Source of the DNA: a bacterium
GTDB taxonomy: Bacteria; Patescibacteriota; Saccharimonadia; Saccharimonadales; Saccharimonadaceae
Reading direction: 5' to 3'
Length of the DNA: 64,000 bases
Assembly (NCBI GenBank): GCA_030530825.1
Contig: JAUMUF010000001.1
Coordinates: forward strand, 448,757-512,756
In this document: positions 21,415 to 30,405 of the stretch, piece after piece
Layout: every line of letters starts with the position of its first letter
Position numbering within the stretch: position 1 is the stretch's first letter
The notes under the pieces: generated by a model
The model's database searches: none
What the model was told of the DNA's origin: nothing
What the model saw: only the letters and a program-made list of their open reading frames with translations
Made by a program: the position numbers and the translations under genes

Positions 21415-23298
21415 TTATTGGAGAACTGCCTTGATTCGGCGCACGCCTGCGCTCGAAGACTGCTCTTTTTTAATCTTGAATTTTTTGCCACCTTCTGCGA
21501 GTTCACGAGTGTTCTCGACATGTGGACCACCACAGATTTCGACACTGAAAGGAGCCTCGCCGTCGGCTTTCATTGTGTAAACTTTAACTTTTTCACCATA
21601 TTTGTCGCCAAAAACACCGATCGCTTTAAGCTCGTTCAAGGCGTAATCCGTGTCAAATTCCGCCCACGAAACTTCCAATCCCTTTTTGATTTGCTCGTTG
21701 ACCAAATTTTCGACAGAGAGTTTTTCTTCGTCCGTCAATTTTCGATCAAAAGTAAAGTCGAAGCGGAGGCGAGTTTCGTCAATATTGGAGCCGCGCTGGG
21801 CAATTTCTTCGCCCAAGACAATCCTGAGTGCCGCATTCATCAAGTGAGTTGCGGTGTGAAGTTTAAGATGTTCGCGTGTCTGGCCACCGAGTCCGCCCTT
21901 AAATTTACCCTTCGAAGCAGTTTGTGAGCGTTCGCGCTGTTCTCGCATCTTTTCAGCAAATTCTTCTAGCCAGTCCGAGCTGAGAGAAATTTCTCGACGA
22001 AGCGCTTCTTCGGTCGAAAGTTCAACAGGAAATCCATAGGTGTCGTAAAGTTGGAACAACTCAACACCAGTTAGACCATCTTCTGCAAATTTTTCAAGTT
22101 CTTTCAAACCTTTATTCAAAGTCCTTCGAAACGCCTTCTCCTCCTTAACCATAACAGCGACAATATCTTCAGCACTTTCTGCAACCTCTGCATAATCAGG
22201 GGCGTAGATCGCAACGATCTCTGGCACGATTTTTTCGATGAAATTTTCTTCAATTCCAAGATCAAAAGCCTTAGACATCGCGCGCCGAATGAATTTTCGC
22301 ATCACATAACCCTGCTCCTTATTGCTTGGTACGCATCCATCAACCGCCAAAAAAGTCGCACTGCGCAAATGATCCGCGATCACACGCATCGAAGAAGTAA
22401 AATCGTTGTAATTTTTACCAGAAATTTCTTCGAGTTTATCAATAATCGGCTTCATCACGCTAATTTTGAAAACATCGGGCGAGCCGATTTTGGCAGCCGC
22501 GATTCGCTCCAAACCTCCACCAAAGTCAACATTTTTATTCTCGAGTGGCTGGAAACTTCCGTCCTCCATTCGACGATATTCCATAAACACCTGATTACCA
22601 ATCTCCATAAATCGACCGCTATCGCTGGCTGGATGTGCAAGCCCAAAACTTGCATCGTGATTCTCTTCACCAAAGTCGTAAAAAACCTCGCTGTCAGGAC
22701 CACAAGGATCGCCAATCGGCGTACTATCAAGACCACCACCACGGCTCCACCAGTTTTCCTTATCATTATAGAAGAAAATCCGTCCGCCCTGAAGTCCAAG
22801 TTTGTCGCCATTTTCAGCCGTGCCAAGTTCAACGATTTTAGCGTCAATACCCTTCTCCGCAAAAATTTTTTGCCAAATTTGCGCACTCGTATCATCACGC
22901 GGAATGCCGTATTTTTCATCACCTATAAAGCAAGAAACATAGATTTTGTGCGGGTCAAGACCAACTTCATCCACTAAAAATTCGAAGAATTGGCGAATCT
23001 GCTCTTCCTTAAAATAATCGCCCAGTGACCAGTTTCCGAGCATCTCAAAAAATGTCGTATGCCGATTATCGCCGACATCATCGATGTCTTGCGCACGCAG
23101 ACAAGTCTGACTATCTGTTAATCGCACGCCTTTTGGGTGTTTTTCACCCAAAAGATACGGCAAAAGTGGCTGCATTCCACTACCAGTAAAAAGTGTAGTT
23201 GGGTCATTTTTCAAAATCAAAGGCGCACGCTTAATCTGGGCGTGGCCTTTTTTCTTCATAAAATCTAGGTATAATTTTCGAATTTCTTGCGCTGTCAT
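21415..23298 (-). CDS. alaS: Alanyl-tRNA synthetase, short form without C-Ala domain
   Basis: AlaRS charges and proofreads tRNA-Ala. The class II core is present (motif 1 region F-T-G-S-G-M-Q-P, motif 2 D-V-G-D-N-R-H-T-T-F-F-E-M, and G-G-L-E-R). The editing domain keeps its zinc ligands H-T-A-T-H and C-G-G-P-H. The protein stops at S-S-A-G-V-R-R-I-K-A-V-L-Q, where the editing domain ends, so at 627 residues it lacks the C-Ala/DHHA1 domain of the 875-residue E. coli enzyme. The ATG at 23298 lies seven bases after TAGAAT (minus) and has no Shine-Dalgarno. A strong terminator follows. Confidence 0.95.
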   Translation of the reverse strand: MTAQEIRKLYLDFMKKKGHAQIKRAPLILKNDPTTLFTGSGMQPLLPYLLGEKHPKGVRLTDSQTCLRAQDIDDVGDNRHTTFFEMLGNWSLGDYFKEEQIRQFFEFLVDEVGLDPHKIYVSCFIGDEKYGIPRDDTSAQIWQKIFAEKGIDAKIVELGTAENGDKLGLQGGRIFFYNDKENWWSRGGGLDSTPIGDPCGPDSEVFYDFGEENHDASFGLAHPASDSGRFMEIGNQVFMEYRRMEDGSFQPLENKNVDFGGGLERIAAAKIGSPDVFKISVMKPIIDKLEEISGKNYNDFTSSMRVIADHLRSATFLAVDGCVPSNKEQGYVMRKFIRRAMSKAFDLGIEENFIEKIVPEIVAIYAPDYAEVAESAEDIVAVMVKEEKAFRRTLNKGLKELEKFAEDGLTGVELFQLYDTYGFPVELSTEEALRREISLSSDWLEEFAEKMREQRERSQTASKGKFKGGLGGQTREHLKLHTATHLMNAALRIVLGEEIAQRGSNIDETRLRFDFTFDRKLTDEEKLSVENLVNEQIKKGLEVSWAEFDTDYALNELKAIGVFGDKYGEKVKVYTMKADGEAPFSVEICGGPHVENTRELAEGGKKFKIKKEQSSSAGVRRIKAVLQ

Positions 23299-23339
23299 AA
23301 GATATATTCTATCAAATTTTGCGCTAAAAATCCAGTTTT

Positions 23340-24785
23340 TTAATTATTTAACGAAAAGTAGTAAACCGCCAAGCCGACGCCTGCCGCCACAAGTCCCATC
23401 ACTAAAATCATCGCCAGCACAGCACCCCAGCCAGACTTTTTTTTCTTATGAACGGTAGGTGCAGTGTACTCGTCGCGCGCCAGCATCGGAGTTGAAGGCT
23501 CAGGATTATCCATTTTGGCACGACGAATTTCTTTTTTTCTTTTCGCAAAATCATTCTTCATTTCGAAGTTAGAAACGCCGGTAGGTGCGCCCATTCCGAG
23601 AGGTCGCTTATCGATTTTTGCGTTAGCGACAAATGGAGTTTTGATTTCTTCTGCAGAAAGTTTTGCGCTTGACGAAATTGGTTGCGTGATAATTTTCTCT
23701 GGCTTATTAGGTTTTTCAAAGGGCTTGGAAGCCAAAATATTCATCGCATCTTCAATTTCTTCGTCCGTTTTAGAAGAATTGTCTAGAGTTGATTCCTTCG
23801 TCTGAGTGTCGTCAACCTTCAAGTCGTCGCTATCGGCAAAATTAATTCCAATTTTTACAGGCTTTTCTTCTGCAACTTCAGTTTTTTCTGAAGACTCCTG
23901 CTTTTCTTGGATCATTTTTTCTGTCAAAATTGGAGCGTTGTCATCAATAGGCTCATCCGCAAACTTTTTGATAGAAACATTAATTTTTTCAGACTCTTCA
24001 TCGTCTTCTTTAGGTGAATCTTGGATTTCTTTAGTATTTTCAGATTTTTTAGACCCAGAAAAAACATTCATTTCACCATTTTCTTCAATTTTGTAAACAC
24101 CTGGACGAGTTGGAATGACTAAATTATCTCGACTGATTTCTGCGTGAATTTCAGACTTCTCTTCTGCCTCGATATCTTTTTTATCTTTATCAGAAGTTTC
24201 AAACTCACTTTCATCAATTTCATCTGGAGAAATATCAATCTGCTCAAGGACCGGCGCCTGATAGTCGCTCTTATTTAACGCCAAAACCTCATCAAAAGAA
24301 TCTCGTTTGTCAGAATAATTTTCCGCATCATCAACATGAACTTTTTCAGAAATATCTGCTTTTTCTATACTTGAATTTTCTTTATTATATTGTGAAATAT
24401 TTTTATCGATGAAGTTTTCAATAGCCCTGTCTGTCTTGCTGGAAATTTCACTCAGAACTTTGTCAGAATTCTCACTCAAAAGTTTAGAAAAATCAGGCTC
24501 GGTCGTCGGCTCATCGACAGGCCTTTCTTCAATTTCTGATACCCGAGAAGGTGCTTCGACCTCCGAGGATGCGATCCCGCGATGAAAACTGCCAGCATCA
24601 ACAACTCGCCTTCGAGAAAAAACCATTCTTCGCTCATCCTTCATCTCAACTTTTTTGGATTTTTCTTCCGCTGGATTTTCTTCGGCCAAAATTTCCATAG
24701 TCTTTTCAGACTTCTTCATCTCTGGCTTTTTGTCTAAATAATTATTTACCGCTTTGTCCAATTCATCAAAATCTATGTCTCGCAT
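23340..24785 (-). CDS. Acidic, mostly disordered tail-anchored protein (481 aa)
   Basis: I do not recognise this protein. Residues 1-440 are very rich in Glu, Lys, Ser and Asp with no cysteine and little hydrophobic content, so probably disordered. A basic patch (K-K-K-K-S) precedes one membrane helix at about residues 456-478, very near the C-terminus, with no signal peptide. This suggests a tail anchor with the long acidic part in the cytoplasm. It starts four bases after tpiA's stop with AAAGGG upstream, so it is cotranscribed with pgk-tpiA. It could be a scaffold; no function is assigned. Confidence 0.65.
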   Translation of the reverse strand: MRDIDFDELDKAVNNYLDKKPEMKKSEKTMEILAEENPAEEKSKKVEMKDERRMVFSRRRVVDAGSFHRGIASSEVEAPSRVSEIEERPVDEPTTEPDFSKLLSENSDKVLSEISSKTDRAIENFIDKNISQYNKENSSIEKADISEKVHVDDAENYSDKRDSFDEVLALNKSDYQAPVLEQIDISPDEIDESEFETSDKDKKDIEAEEKSEIHAEISRDNLVIPTRPGVYKIEENGEMNVFSGSKKSENTKEIQDSPKEDDEESEKINVSIKKFADEPIDDNAPILTEKMIQEKQESSEKTEVAEEKPVKIGINFADSDDLKVDDTQTKESTLDNSSKTDEEIEDAMNILASKPFEKPNKPEKIITQPISSSAKLSAEEIKTPFVANAKIDKRPLGMGAPTGVSNFEMKNDFAKRKKEIRRAKMDNPEPSTPMLARDEYTAPTVHKKKKSGWGAVLAMILVMGLVAAGVGLAVYYFSLNN

Positions 24786-24788
24786 TGC

Positions 24789-25556
24789 CTACCCTTTCAC
24801 TGTTTCATAAACTTTATCTATAATCTGTGTAAATTTTTCTGCGCTCAGGCTTGCGCCACCCACAAATAGTCCGTCAATCTCATCTATCTTGGAATAGTCC
24901 GCAGCACTTTCCGGTTGGATACTACCTCCGTAAACCACTTGAATTTTCTTGGCCATCTCTGCGCCGTAAAGTTCTTTAATCTGATTTCTAATCACTCGTG
25001 CCGCCACCTTGATGTCATTAGGCTTAGCATTCACCCCTGTACCTATCGCCCAAACCGGCTCGTAGGCAATTACAATCTTTTCGATATCCTCGCTCGAAAC
25101 ATTAGCCAGTCCACCAGCAAGTTGGTCAGAAAGCACTAAATTGGTCTCGCCAAAATTGCGCTCGTCGGCATTTTCGCCAATACAAAGAATCGGCCTAATA
25201 TTATTTCTAATCGCCGCAGCGACTTTAGCGCGGACTTCTTTATCACTTTCGAAAAATAAATTTCGCCGCTCACTGTGTCCAACAATCGCATACTGAACAA
25301 TTCCGCGCAACTGCGAAATCGCCACCTCTCCAGTAAATGCACCATGATCGCGCCAGTAAAAATTCTGCGCAGCCAACTTAAATTGGCGATGATTCACCTG
25401 AATACTCAGCGATTGGAGCGTAAAAATCGATGGTGCTAAAATCACATCAATCGCGCGATGAGTCTTGACCTTTTCACTCAATTTATGAAGAAAAATGCTC
25501 GACTCGTGCATATTTAAGTTCATTTTCCAGTTGGCGATAACAAGTTTCTTTTTCAT
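24789..25556 (-). CDS. tpiA: Triosephosphate isomerase
   Basis: TpiA interconverts dihydroxyacetone phosphate and glyceraldehyde 3-phosphate. The catalytic Lys is in A-N-W-K-M-N, the His in G-H-S-E-R-R, and the Glu in A-Y-E-P-V-W-A-I-G-T-G. The phosphate-binding V-V-Y-G-G-S-I and G-L-F-V-G-G-A-S segments are intact. The length of 255 residues is normal. It lies 26 nt downstream of pgk with AAGGA before the ATG; a TAAAAT in the gap might add a secondary promoter. It precedes the acidic anchored protein by three bases. Confidence 0.97.
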   Translation of the reverse strand: MKKKLVIANWKMNLNMHESSIFLHKLSEKVKTHRAIDVILAPSIFTLQSLSIQVNHRQFKLAAQNFYWRDHGAFTGEVAISQLRGIVQYAIVGHSERRNLFFESDKEVRAKVAAAIRNNIRPILCIGENADERNFGETNLVLSDQLAGGLANVSSEDIEKIVIAYEPVWAIGTGVNAKPNDIKVAARVIRNQIKELYGAEMAKKIQVVYGGSIQPESAADYSKIDEIDGLFVGGASLSAEKFTQIIDKVYETVKG

Positions 25557-25582
25557 AATTCTTATCCTTATTTTAGCATTTT

Positions 25583-26896
25583 TTATTTATCTTGTAAAGC
25601 ATCCAGTCCGGGCAAATTTTTCCCGCTCATGAGTTCCAATGCCGCACCGCCACCAGTCGAGATTAAAGAAAATTTTCCGACTTCTGGATTTTCTTCTAAA
25701 TATTTTAAGGCAAAAGCAGAAGTGTCGCCACCGCCTATTATCGAAGTCGCACCGTTTCTGGTAGCCTCAGAGATTGACTCAGCGATAATCTCGGATCCTA
25801 CACTAAAATTATCGAGTTCACTCACGCCAAGCGTGCCGTTCCACATTATAGTCTTAGAATTTTTAAGAATTTTGGCGCAATATTTAGCATAATCTTCTCC
25901 AATGTCAAGTATTATGTCATCTTTTTGGATTTGGTTCAAATTCGCTGGCTTTCGAGGCGCAGTCTTACTGAATTCTTTGCTTACGCCAAATTCGGTAGGC
26001 AGAATAAACTTCTTTCGAAATCCTTCGCCAAATTTTGCACGCGCGCGAGATTCCACCTGAAGAATCACCTGATCTTGCTCCGCCTCAATTTTGCTTTTCC
26101 CAACTTCAAAATTATAAAAATCCAAAAAAGTGTTAGCAAGCGCGCCACCAAGAATCAGATTATCAGATTTGTCAATAAAATTCTCTACCAGAGGTAATTT
26201 ATCACTGATTTTGGCGCCACCCATCACCACACTGAGCGGTAGAGATGGACTGCGAAGAGCCTTAAAAATGGTCGAAACTTCTCTCTCAAGCAAAAATCCT
26301 GCCACACTCGGCAAAATCTGCGTAATCGCACTTGTCGAAGTATGCTCGCGATGAATCACGCCAAACCCATCTTGAATAAACAAGTCCGCCCCAGTAATTT
26401 CTAATAATTTCTGCGCAAATTCTGGCGAATTTTTCTTCTCGCCTTTGAAAAATCGCAAATTTTCCAGCATTTCGATTTTATAGTTGTCTGGCGAATCTTT
26501 GAGTGAAGTAAAAAATTTAGTTTCAGGAAAAATCGGCACAGGATGAAAATTCATCAATAGATTGCGCCCCATTTCTGCGGCGAGCAAAATCCGCAACTCA
26601 TCAAATACTGGTCTCATCGAGAATTTCAAGTCACCATTTTCCAGCCTCTCGGCGCGAGCAAATTCACTCAAATTATTAAAACTCTCTGGCCTGCCAAGAT
26701 GAGAAATCAGCACAATTTTCTTCACACCCGCTTCAATTAAAAATCTTAGGGTCGGCAAACTTGCCCGCACACGGAAATTACTCAAAATCCGAGCGTCACC
26801 ACTTTCCAGATATTCAATCGGCACATTATAATCCGCCCGAAGAAGCACGGTTTTTCCGCGCAGATAAACATCTCTGATTGTTTTTTTATTGAACAT
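25583..26896 (-). CDS. pgk: Phosphoglycerate kinase
   Basis: Pgk makes ATP from 1,3-bisphosphoglycerate. The signature L-R-A-D-Y-N-V-P is at about residue 18-26. S-H-L-G-R-P, L-G-G-A-L-A-N-T-F and the nucleotide-binding G-G-G-D-T-S-A-F follow. At 437 residues it is slightly longer than usual (about 390-400), with extra sequence in the N-terminal domain around residues 75-110. The start ATG has AAGGA upstream. It leads the pgk-tpiA operon. Confidence 0.96.
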   Translation of the reverse strand: MFNKKTIRDVYLRGKTVLLRADYNVPIEYLESGDARILSNFRVRASLPTLRFLIEAGVKKIVLISHLGRPESFNNLSEFARAERLENGDLKFSMRPVFDELRILLAAEMGRNLLMNFHPVPIFPETKFFTSLKDSPDNYKIEMLENLRFFKGEKKNSPEFAQKLLEITGADLFIQDGFGVIHREHTSTSAITQILPSVAGFLLEREVSTIFKALRSPSLPLSVVMGGAKISDKLPLVENFIDKSDNLILGGALANTFLDFYNFEVGKSKIEAEQDQVILQVESRARAKFGEGFRKKFILPTEFGVSKEFSKTAPRKPANLNQIQKDDIILDIGEDYAKYCAKILKNSKTIMWNGTLGVSELDNFSVGSEIIAESISEATRNGATSIIGGGDTSAFALKYLEENPEVGKFSLISTGGGAALELMSGKNLPGLDALQDK

Positions 26897-26967
26897 TTTG
26901 GTCCTTTTATTTTTTATTTTAGAATATTTGCTATTATTTTAACATAAGCATCAAAGAATATCAATAA

Positions 26968-28182
26968 CTATTTTCTATAAACACTATATTTTATGTCACC
27001 AAATAACATCAGTGTCAGACCAGAAATCACCATAAAAATTCGAATTCCCGCTTCTGCGCCAAACCAGAGGTATAGAAAATACAAAATAATCGAATAAATC
27101 AGAGACCCAATAAAGAAAAACGATTCTTGGATTACATTATATTCAATCCGCATCCCAGAATCTTCCGCCTCAAAAGCCGCACCCTTATACATTGACATCG
27201 ATTGCCCAACAGAAGTCAACCCCGTCACAAACTGTGTCGCCACCACACCAAAAACGGAATTCACAAACAACCCTCGAACAGCATTCGCCAAGCCCCTAAA
27301 AAACAACGAAGCTCGAAGCATCTTCCCACCAAGTCGCTTATCGATAAGCTTTCCAACAATAATCGCCGAAATAATTTGAAACACTGCCGTCAAACTCGCC
27401 AGAGCCGACATCACGCCATACGGATTCTCCTTCGAAAAAATAAAAATTGGCACAAAAACACTCCAAACATAATGAATTACTGAAGTTGGTGGCGAAACCC
27501 AAATTTGCGGCAAGAAAACCGTCTTCAAATATTTTTTAACCGGAAATTTCTTGAAGTTTAATTTGATATTTGTCGCCGTAGCCTCTCTTGTCGAAAGTAG
27601 CGGAATCGCCGAAAAGGCAAAAAGCCCCGCAGAAACCAACATCGCCGCCTGTGGACCAAAATTCATCGCCAAAAATCCACCAAAAAGTGGCGAAAAAATC
27701 CCCGCGCCCTTTTCGATAATACTCATTACGCCAAGTTGCTTGCCGGCGTTTTTCACGCTCTTCACCTTAGCAAAATTAACATATTTTGAAATATTATGAA
27801 TCGAAATCGCCGCGCCTTGAATAAAAATTGTCAAAATCGCCATCCACACGCCAAATTCTTTCGCCATAGAAGCAAAAATCATCATCGGAATATGTAGTAA
27901 ATTTGACAGCAAAATTCCATGCTTTGGACCATGTTTGGCAATATAAAATCCGCCAACCCACAGAAACACCAATTTAATCAGATACGACAACGCCAATAAC
28001 AACAAAACGCCTGACCAGCCGTAGCTAATTTTATAAAAATACATAAAAACAATGCCACTGGTCAAATTTATCGCGACACTTCGAAACAAATCCGCAACAT
28101 AAATAATGCGGATTTCATCAAAATTCGCCAAGAACCAATAATTGCGTTTTTGTCTAATTTTTCTTAAAAAATCTTTAACCAT
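26968..28182 (-). CDS. MFS-like multi-helix transporter
   Basis: The protein has about ten to twelve hydrophobic helices and pseudo-twofold organisation with short charged loops, as in the major facilitator superfamily. There is no strong substrate motif. A loop of the type G-K-L-I-D-K-R-L-G-G resembles the MFS motif A repeat between helices 8 and 9. I use the ATG at 28182 (M-V-K-D-F-L-R), seven bases after TATAAT on the minus strand, so it is leaderless; the in-frame start at 28218 lies upstream of that promoter. The substrate is unknown. Confidence 0.75.
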   Translation of the reverse strand: MVKDFLRKIRQKRNYWFLANFDEIRIIYVADLFRSVAINLTSGIVFMYFYKISYGWSGVLLLLALSYLIKLVFLWVGGFYIAKHGPKHGILLSNLLHIPMMIFASMAKEFGVWMAILTIFIQGAAISIHNISKYVNFAKVKSVKNAGKQLGVMSIIEKGAGIFSPLFGGFLAMNFGPQAAMLVSAGLFAFSAIPLLSTREATATNIKLNFKKFPVKKYLKTVFLPQIWVSPPTSVIHYVWSVFVPIFIFSKENPYGVMSALASLTAVFQIISAIIVGKLIDKRLGGKMLRASLFFRGLANAVRGLFVNSVFGVVATQFVTGLTSVGQSMSMYKGAAFEAEDSGMRIEYNVIQESFFFIGSLIYSIILYFLYLWFGAEAGIRIFMVISGLTLMLFGDIKYSVYRK

Positions 28183-28237
28183 AAGCGATATTATATCTGT
28201 TATTTTAACTTTTGTCAAATTTTCTGGCCAAAAGGTA

Positions 28238-28266
28238 TTGACTTTTTATAATTATTCTGCTATAAT
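28238..28266 (+). promoter_or_regulatory. Promoter of the 28340 microprotein gene
   Basis: TTGACT (28238-28243), 17 bases, TGCTATAAT with TATAAT at 28261-28266. This is a near-consensus, extended -10 promoter, suggesting strong expression of a very short transcript. Confidence 0.75.
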
Positions 28267-28276
28267 ACAAAACATA

Positions 28277-28338
28277 ATGATGAACAAAAACAAAAAAGAT
28301 TAAAAAATAAAAACCATCATTAGGAAGGAAAATTACCC
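28277..28338 (+). promoter_or_regulatory. Leader with an 8-bp stem next to the Shine-Dalgarno, and a tiny ORF
   Basis: TAATGATG near the 5' end pairs with CATCATTA, which directly abuts the GGAAGG ribosome binding site of the 28340 gene. The 5' arm also contains an ATG opening a tiny ORF (M-M-N-K-N-K-K-D, stop). Translation of that ORF could open the stem. Confidence 0.45.
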
Positions 28339-28339
28339 G

Positions 28340-28414
28340 ATGTTTAAGGTAGTAAAAATCAAACAAACAGATAGTAGTTATAGCGTTGATGTTCGCGTTA
28401 ATCGAAATCGCTAA
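28340..28414 (+). CDS. Basic microprotein (24 aa)
   Basis: The ORF encodes M-F-K-V-V-K-I-K-Q-T-D-S-S-Y-S, then V-D-V-R-V-N-R-N-R. It is basic, probably a beta hairpin, with no membrane segment. It is supported by a near-consensus promoter, a GGAAGG Shine-Dalgarno and a strong terminator 15 nt after its stop. The whole unit therefore appears to be a dedicated transcription unit for this peptide. I recognise no family. The transcript could instead act as a small RNA. Confidence 0.5.
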   Translation: MFKVVKIKQTDSSYSVDVRVNRNR

Positions 28415-28428
28415 TTTCTAAAATAATC

Positions 28429-28465
28429 AAAATCGCCCTTTTAGTCCTTGGGGCGATTTTTTGTT
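28429..28465 (+). terminator. Terminator of the microprotein gene
   Basis: AAAATCGCCC pairs with GGGGCGATTTT around an 11-base loop, then TTTG. It is also near the convergent typA end. Confidence 0.8.
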
Positions 28466-28501
28466 TTGCTATTTTTCCGGTATTTCATCAATTAGAAGAA
28501 A

Positions 28502-30328
28502 CTATTTTCCAGTTTTTGCCATTCGCTTGCGCTCATTGGCATCCAAGTAGCGCTTTCGAAGTCGGAGATTTTCAGGTGTAACCTCGAGAAGTTCATCATC
28601 TGCGAGAAAGTCAATACACTGCTCAAGGCTGAGATCTGTAAATGGCGTCAACTGAACATTGCCATCACTAGACTTTGAGCGCATATTCGTGAGATGCTTT
28701 TCCTTCACGACGTTAATTTCGAGATCTTCTTGGCGATTGTTAAGACCAACAATCATACCGGCATAAACCTCTGTTCCAGGCCCAACAAGAAGTTCGCCGC
28801 GAGACTCTGCTGATTGAAGAGCGTAAGGTGTCGTGATGCCTTTTTCAAACGCCAAAAGCACACCGTTGCGGCTCGATGGAATTTTAGGACCCATCGGTTG
28901 ATAGCCCGCAGGCAAAGTATTCATAATAATTGTACCCTTGGTTGCTGTCAGCATCAAATTGCGAAGTCCAATCATCGCGCGAGTCGTAATTTTATAAGTC
29001 AAACGAGAGGCGCCAGTTGGCAGATTTTCTTGAGATACCATCTCGGCACGACGAACACCCATCTCTTGAGATACGGCGCCCAAAAATTCTGGCGAAATTT
29101 CGATGATGAGTTCTTCGACAGGCTCTTTTTCAACACCATCTTCTTGAATTGTGACAACTTGCGGGCGGCCAACTTCGAACTCAAAACCTTCACGGCGAAG
29201 AGTTTCAATCAAAACAGAAAGGTGAAGTTCACCACGACCAGAGATAATAAATCCAATTCCAGTTTCTTCAACACGAAGAGAAACGTTGGTTTCAAGTTCC
29301 TTTTTGAGACGGTCGCCAATCTGGCGAGAAGTCGTAAACTCGCCCTCGCGACCCTTCATTGGGCTAGTATTTGGGCCAAGATACATCGAAAGTGTTGGCT
29401 TTTCGATTTCAATGGTTGGCAAAGCCTCAGGATTCTCAATACTTGCGAGAGTCTCGCCGATTTCTGCCTCCGCAACACCCGTAATCGCCACGATATCGCC
29501 AGCAAAAGCCTCTGCAATTTCTTCACGATTCAAGCCACGATAGGCAAATAGTTTGTCGATTTTGGCCTTTTTGATCTCACCATTTCTTTTGATAAGGGCA
29601 ATATTTTCGCCACTTTTAACCTTACCTCGAGCAATTCTACCAATAGCATACTTACCGAGGAAGTTGTCGTAAGTCAAAGATGTGGTAAGAAGTTGAAAGT
29701 CGCCGTTCATGTCAGCCTGCGGTGCAGGGATTTCGTTAATGATCGCATTGAAAATCGGAGAAAAATCTGCTGGCATTTCTGGATTTTCTGGAACTTCCGC
29801 CCACGCTTTGCCGTCGCGACCAATCGCGTAATAAGTTGGGTAAAGAAGTTGGTCGTCCTGCGTAGCGAGCTCCAAAAAGAGGTTCGAAACTTCGTCATTC
29901 ACCTCTGTAATTCGGCGCGCAGGCTTGTCAATCTTGTTCATCACGACGATTGGCTTCAAGCCAAGTTCGAGCGCTTTCGAAAGCACAAATTTAGTCTGTG
30001 GCATCGGACCTTCTTGCGCGTCAACGACGAGAATCACGCCGTCAGCCATATTGAGAGTGCGTTCAACCTCGCCCGAAAAATCGGCGTGACCAGGCGTATC
30101 AATAATATTGATCTTATAGTCACCGTAGTAAATCGAAGTCTGCTTGGCGGTAATTGTGATTCCGCGCTCAGATTCTTGGTCGCCCGAGTCCATAAGCAAA
30201 GTTTGGCTCATCTCAGCCTGATTGTCTCGAAAGGTGTTAGATTGCTTCAAAAGCCCGTCAACGAGCGTAGTTTTACCGTGATCAACGTGAGCAATAATTG
30301 CCACGTTCCTGATTTTTTCTGGATTCAT
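28502..30328 (-). CDS. typA: Ribosome-associated GTPase TypA/BipA
   Basis: TypA is a translational GTPase related to EF-G that acts in ribosome assembly and stress. G1 is [11 protein letters not shown]3 D-T-P-G-H-A-D-F, G4 M-N-K-I-D-K. Domains II, III and V follow ([11 protein letters not shown], then the TypA-specific C-terminal domain with G-L-N-N-R). The length of 608 residues is normal. A GAAAAGAG element precedes the ATG at 30328. It is a single gene, convergent with the microprotein unit. Confidence 0.97.
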   Translation of the reverse strand: MNPEKIRNVAIIAHVDHGKTTLVDGLLKQSNTFRDNQAEMSQTLLMDSGDQESERGITITAKQTSIYYGDYKINIIDTPGHADFSGEVERTLNMADGVILVVDAQEGPMPQTKFVLSKALELGLKPIVVMNKIDKPARRITEVNDEVSNLFLELATQDDQLLYPTYYAIGRDGKAWAEVPENPEMPADFSPIFNAIINEIPAPQADMNGDFQLLTTSLTYDNFLGKYAIGRIARGKVKSGENIALIKRNGEIKKAKIDKLFAYRGLNREEIAEAFAGDIVAITGVAEAEIGETLASIENPEALPTIEIEKPTLSMYLGPNTSPMKGREGEFTTSRQIGDRLKKELETNVSLRVEETGIGFIISGRGELHLSVLIETLRREGFEFEVGRPQVVTIQEDGVEKEPVEELIIEISPEFLGAVSQEMGVRRAEMVSQENLPTGASRLTYKITTRAMIGLRNLMLTATKGTIIMNTLPAGYQPMGPKIPSSRNGVLLAFEKGITTPYALQSAESRGELLVGPGTEVYAGMIVGLNNRQEDLEINVVKEKHLTNMRSKSSDGNVQLTPFTDLSLEQCIDFLADDELLEVTPENLRLRKRYLDANERKRMAKTGK

Positions 30329-30405
30329 AAATCTCTTTTCTTGATTAAAATTATTTTTAGAACTTTGGATATTTTAACATTTTTTACTGTAAAAATCAAA
30401 TGAAA

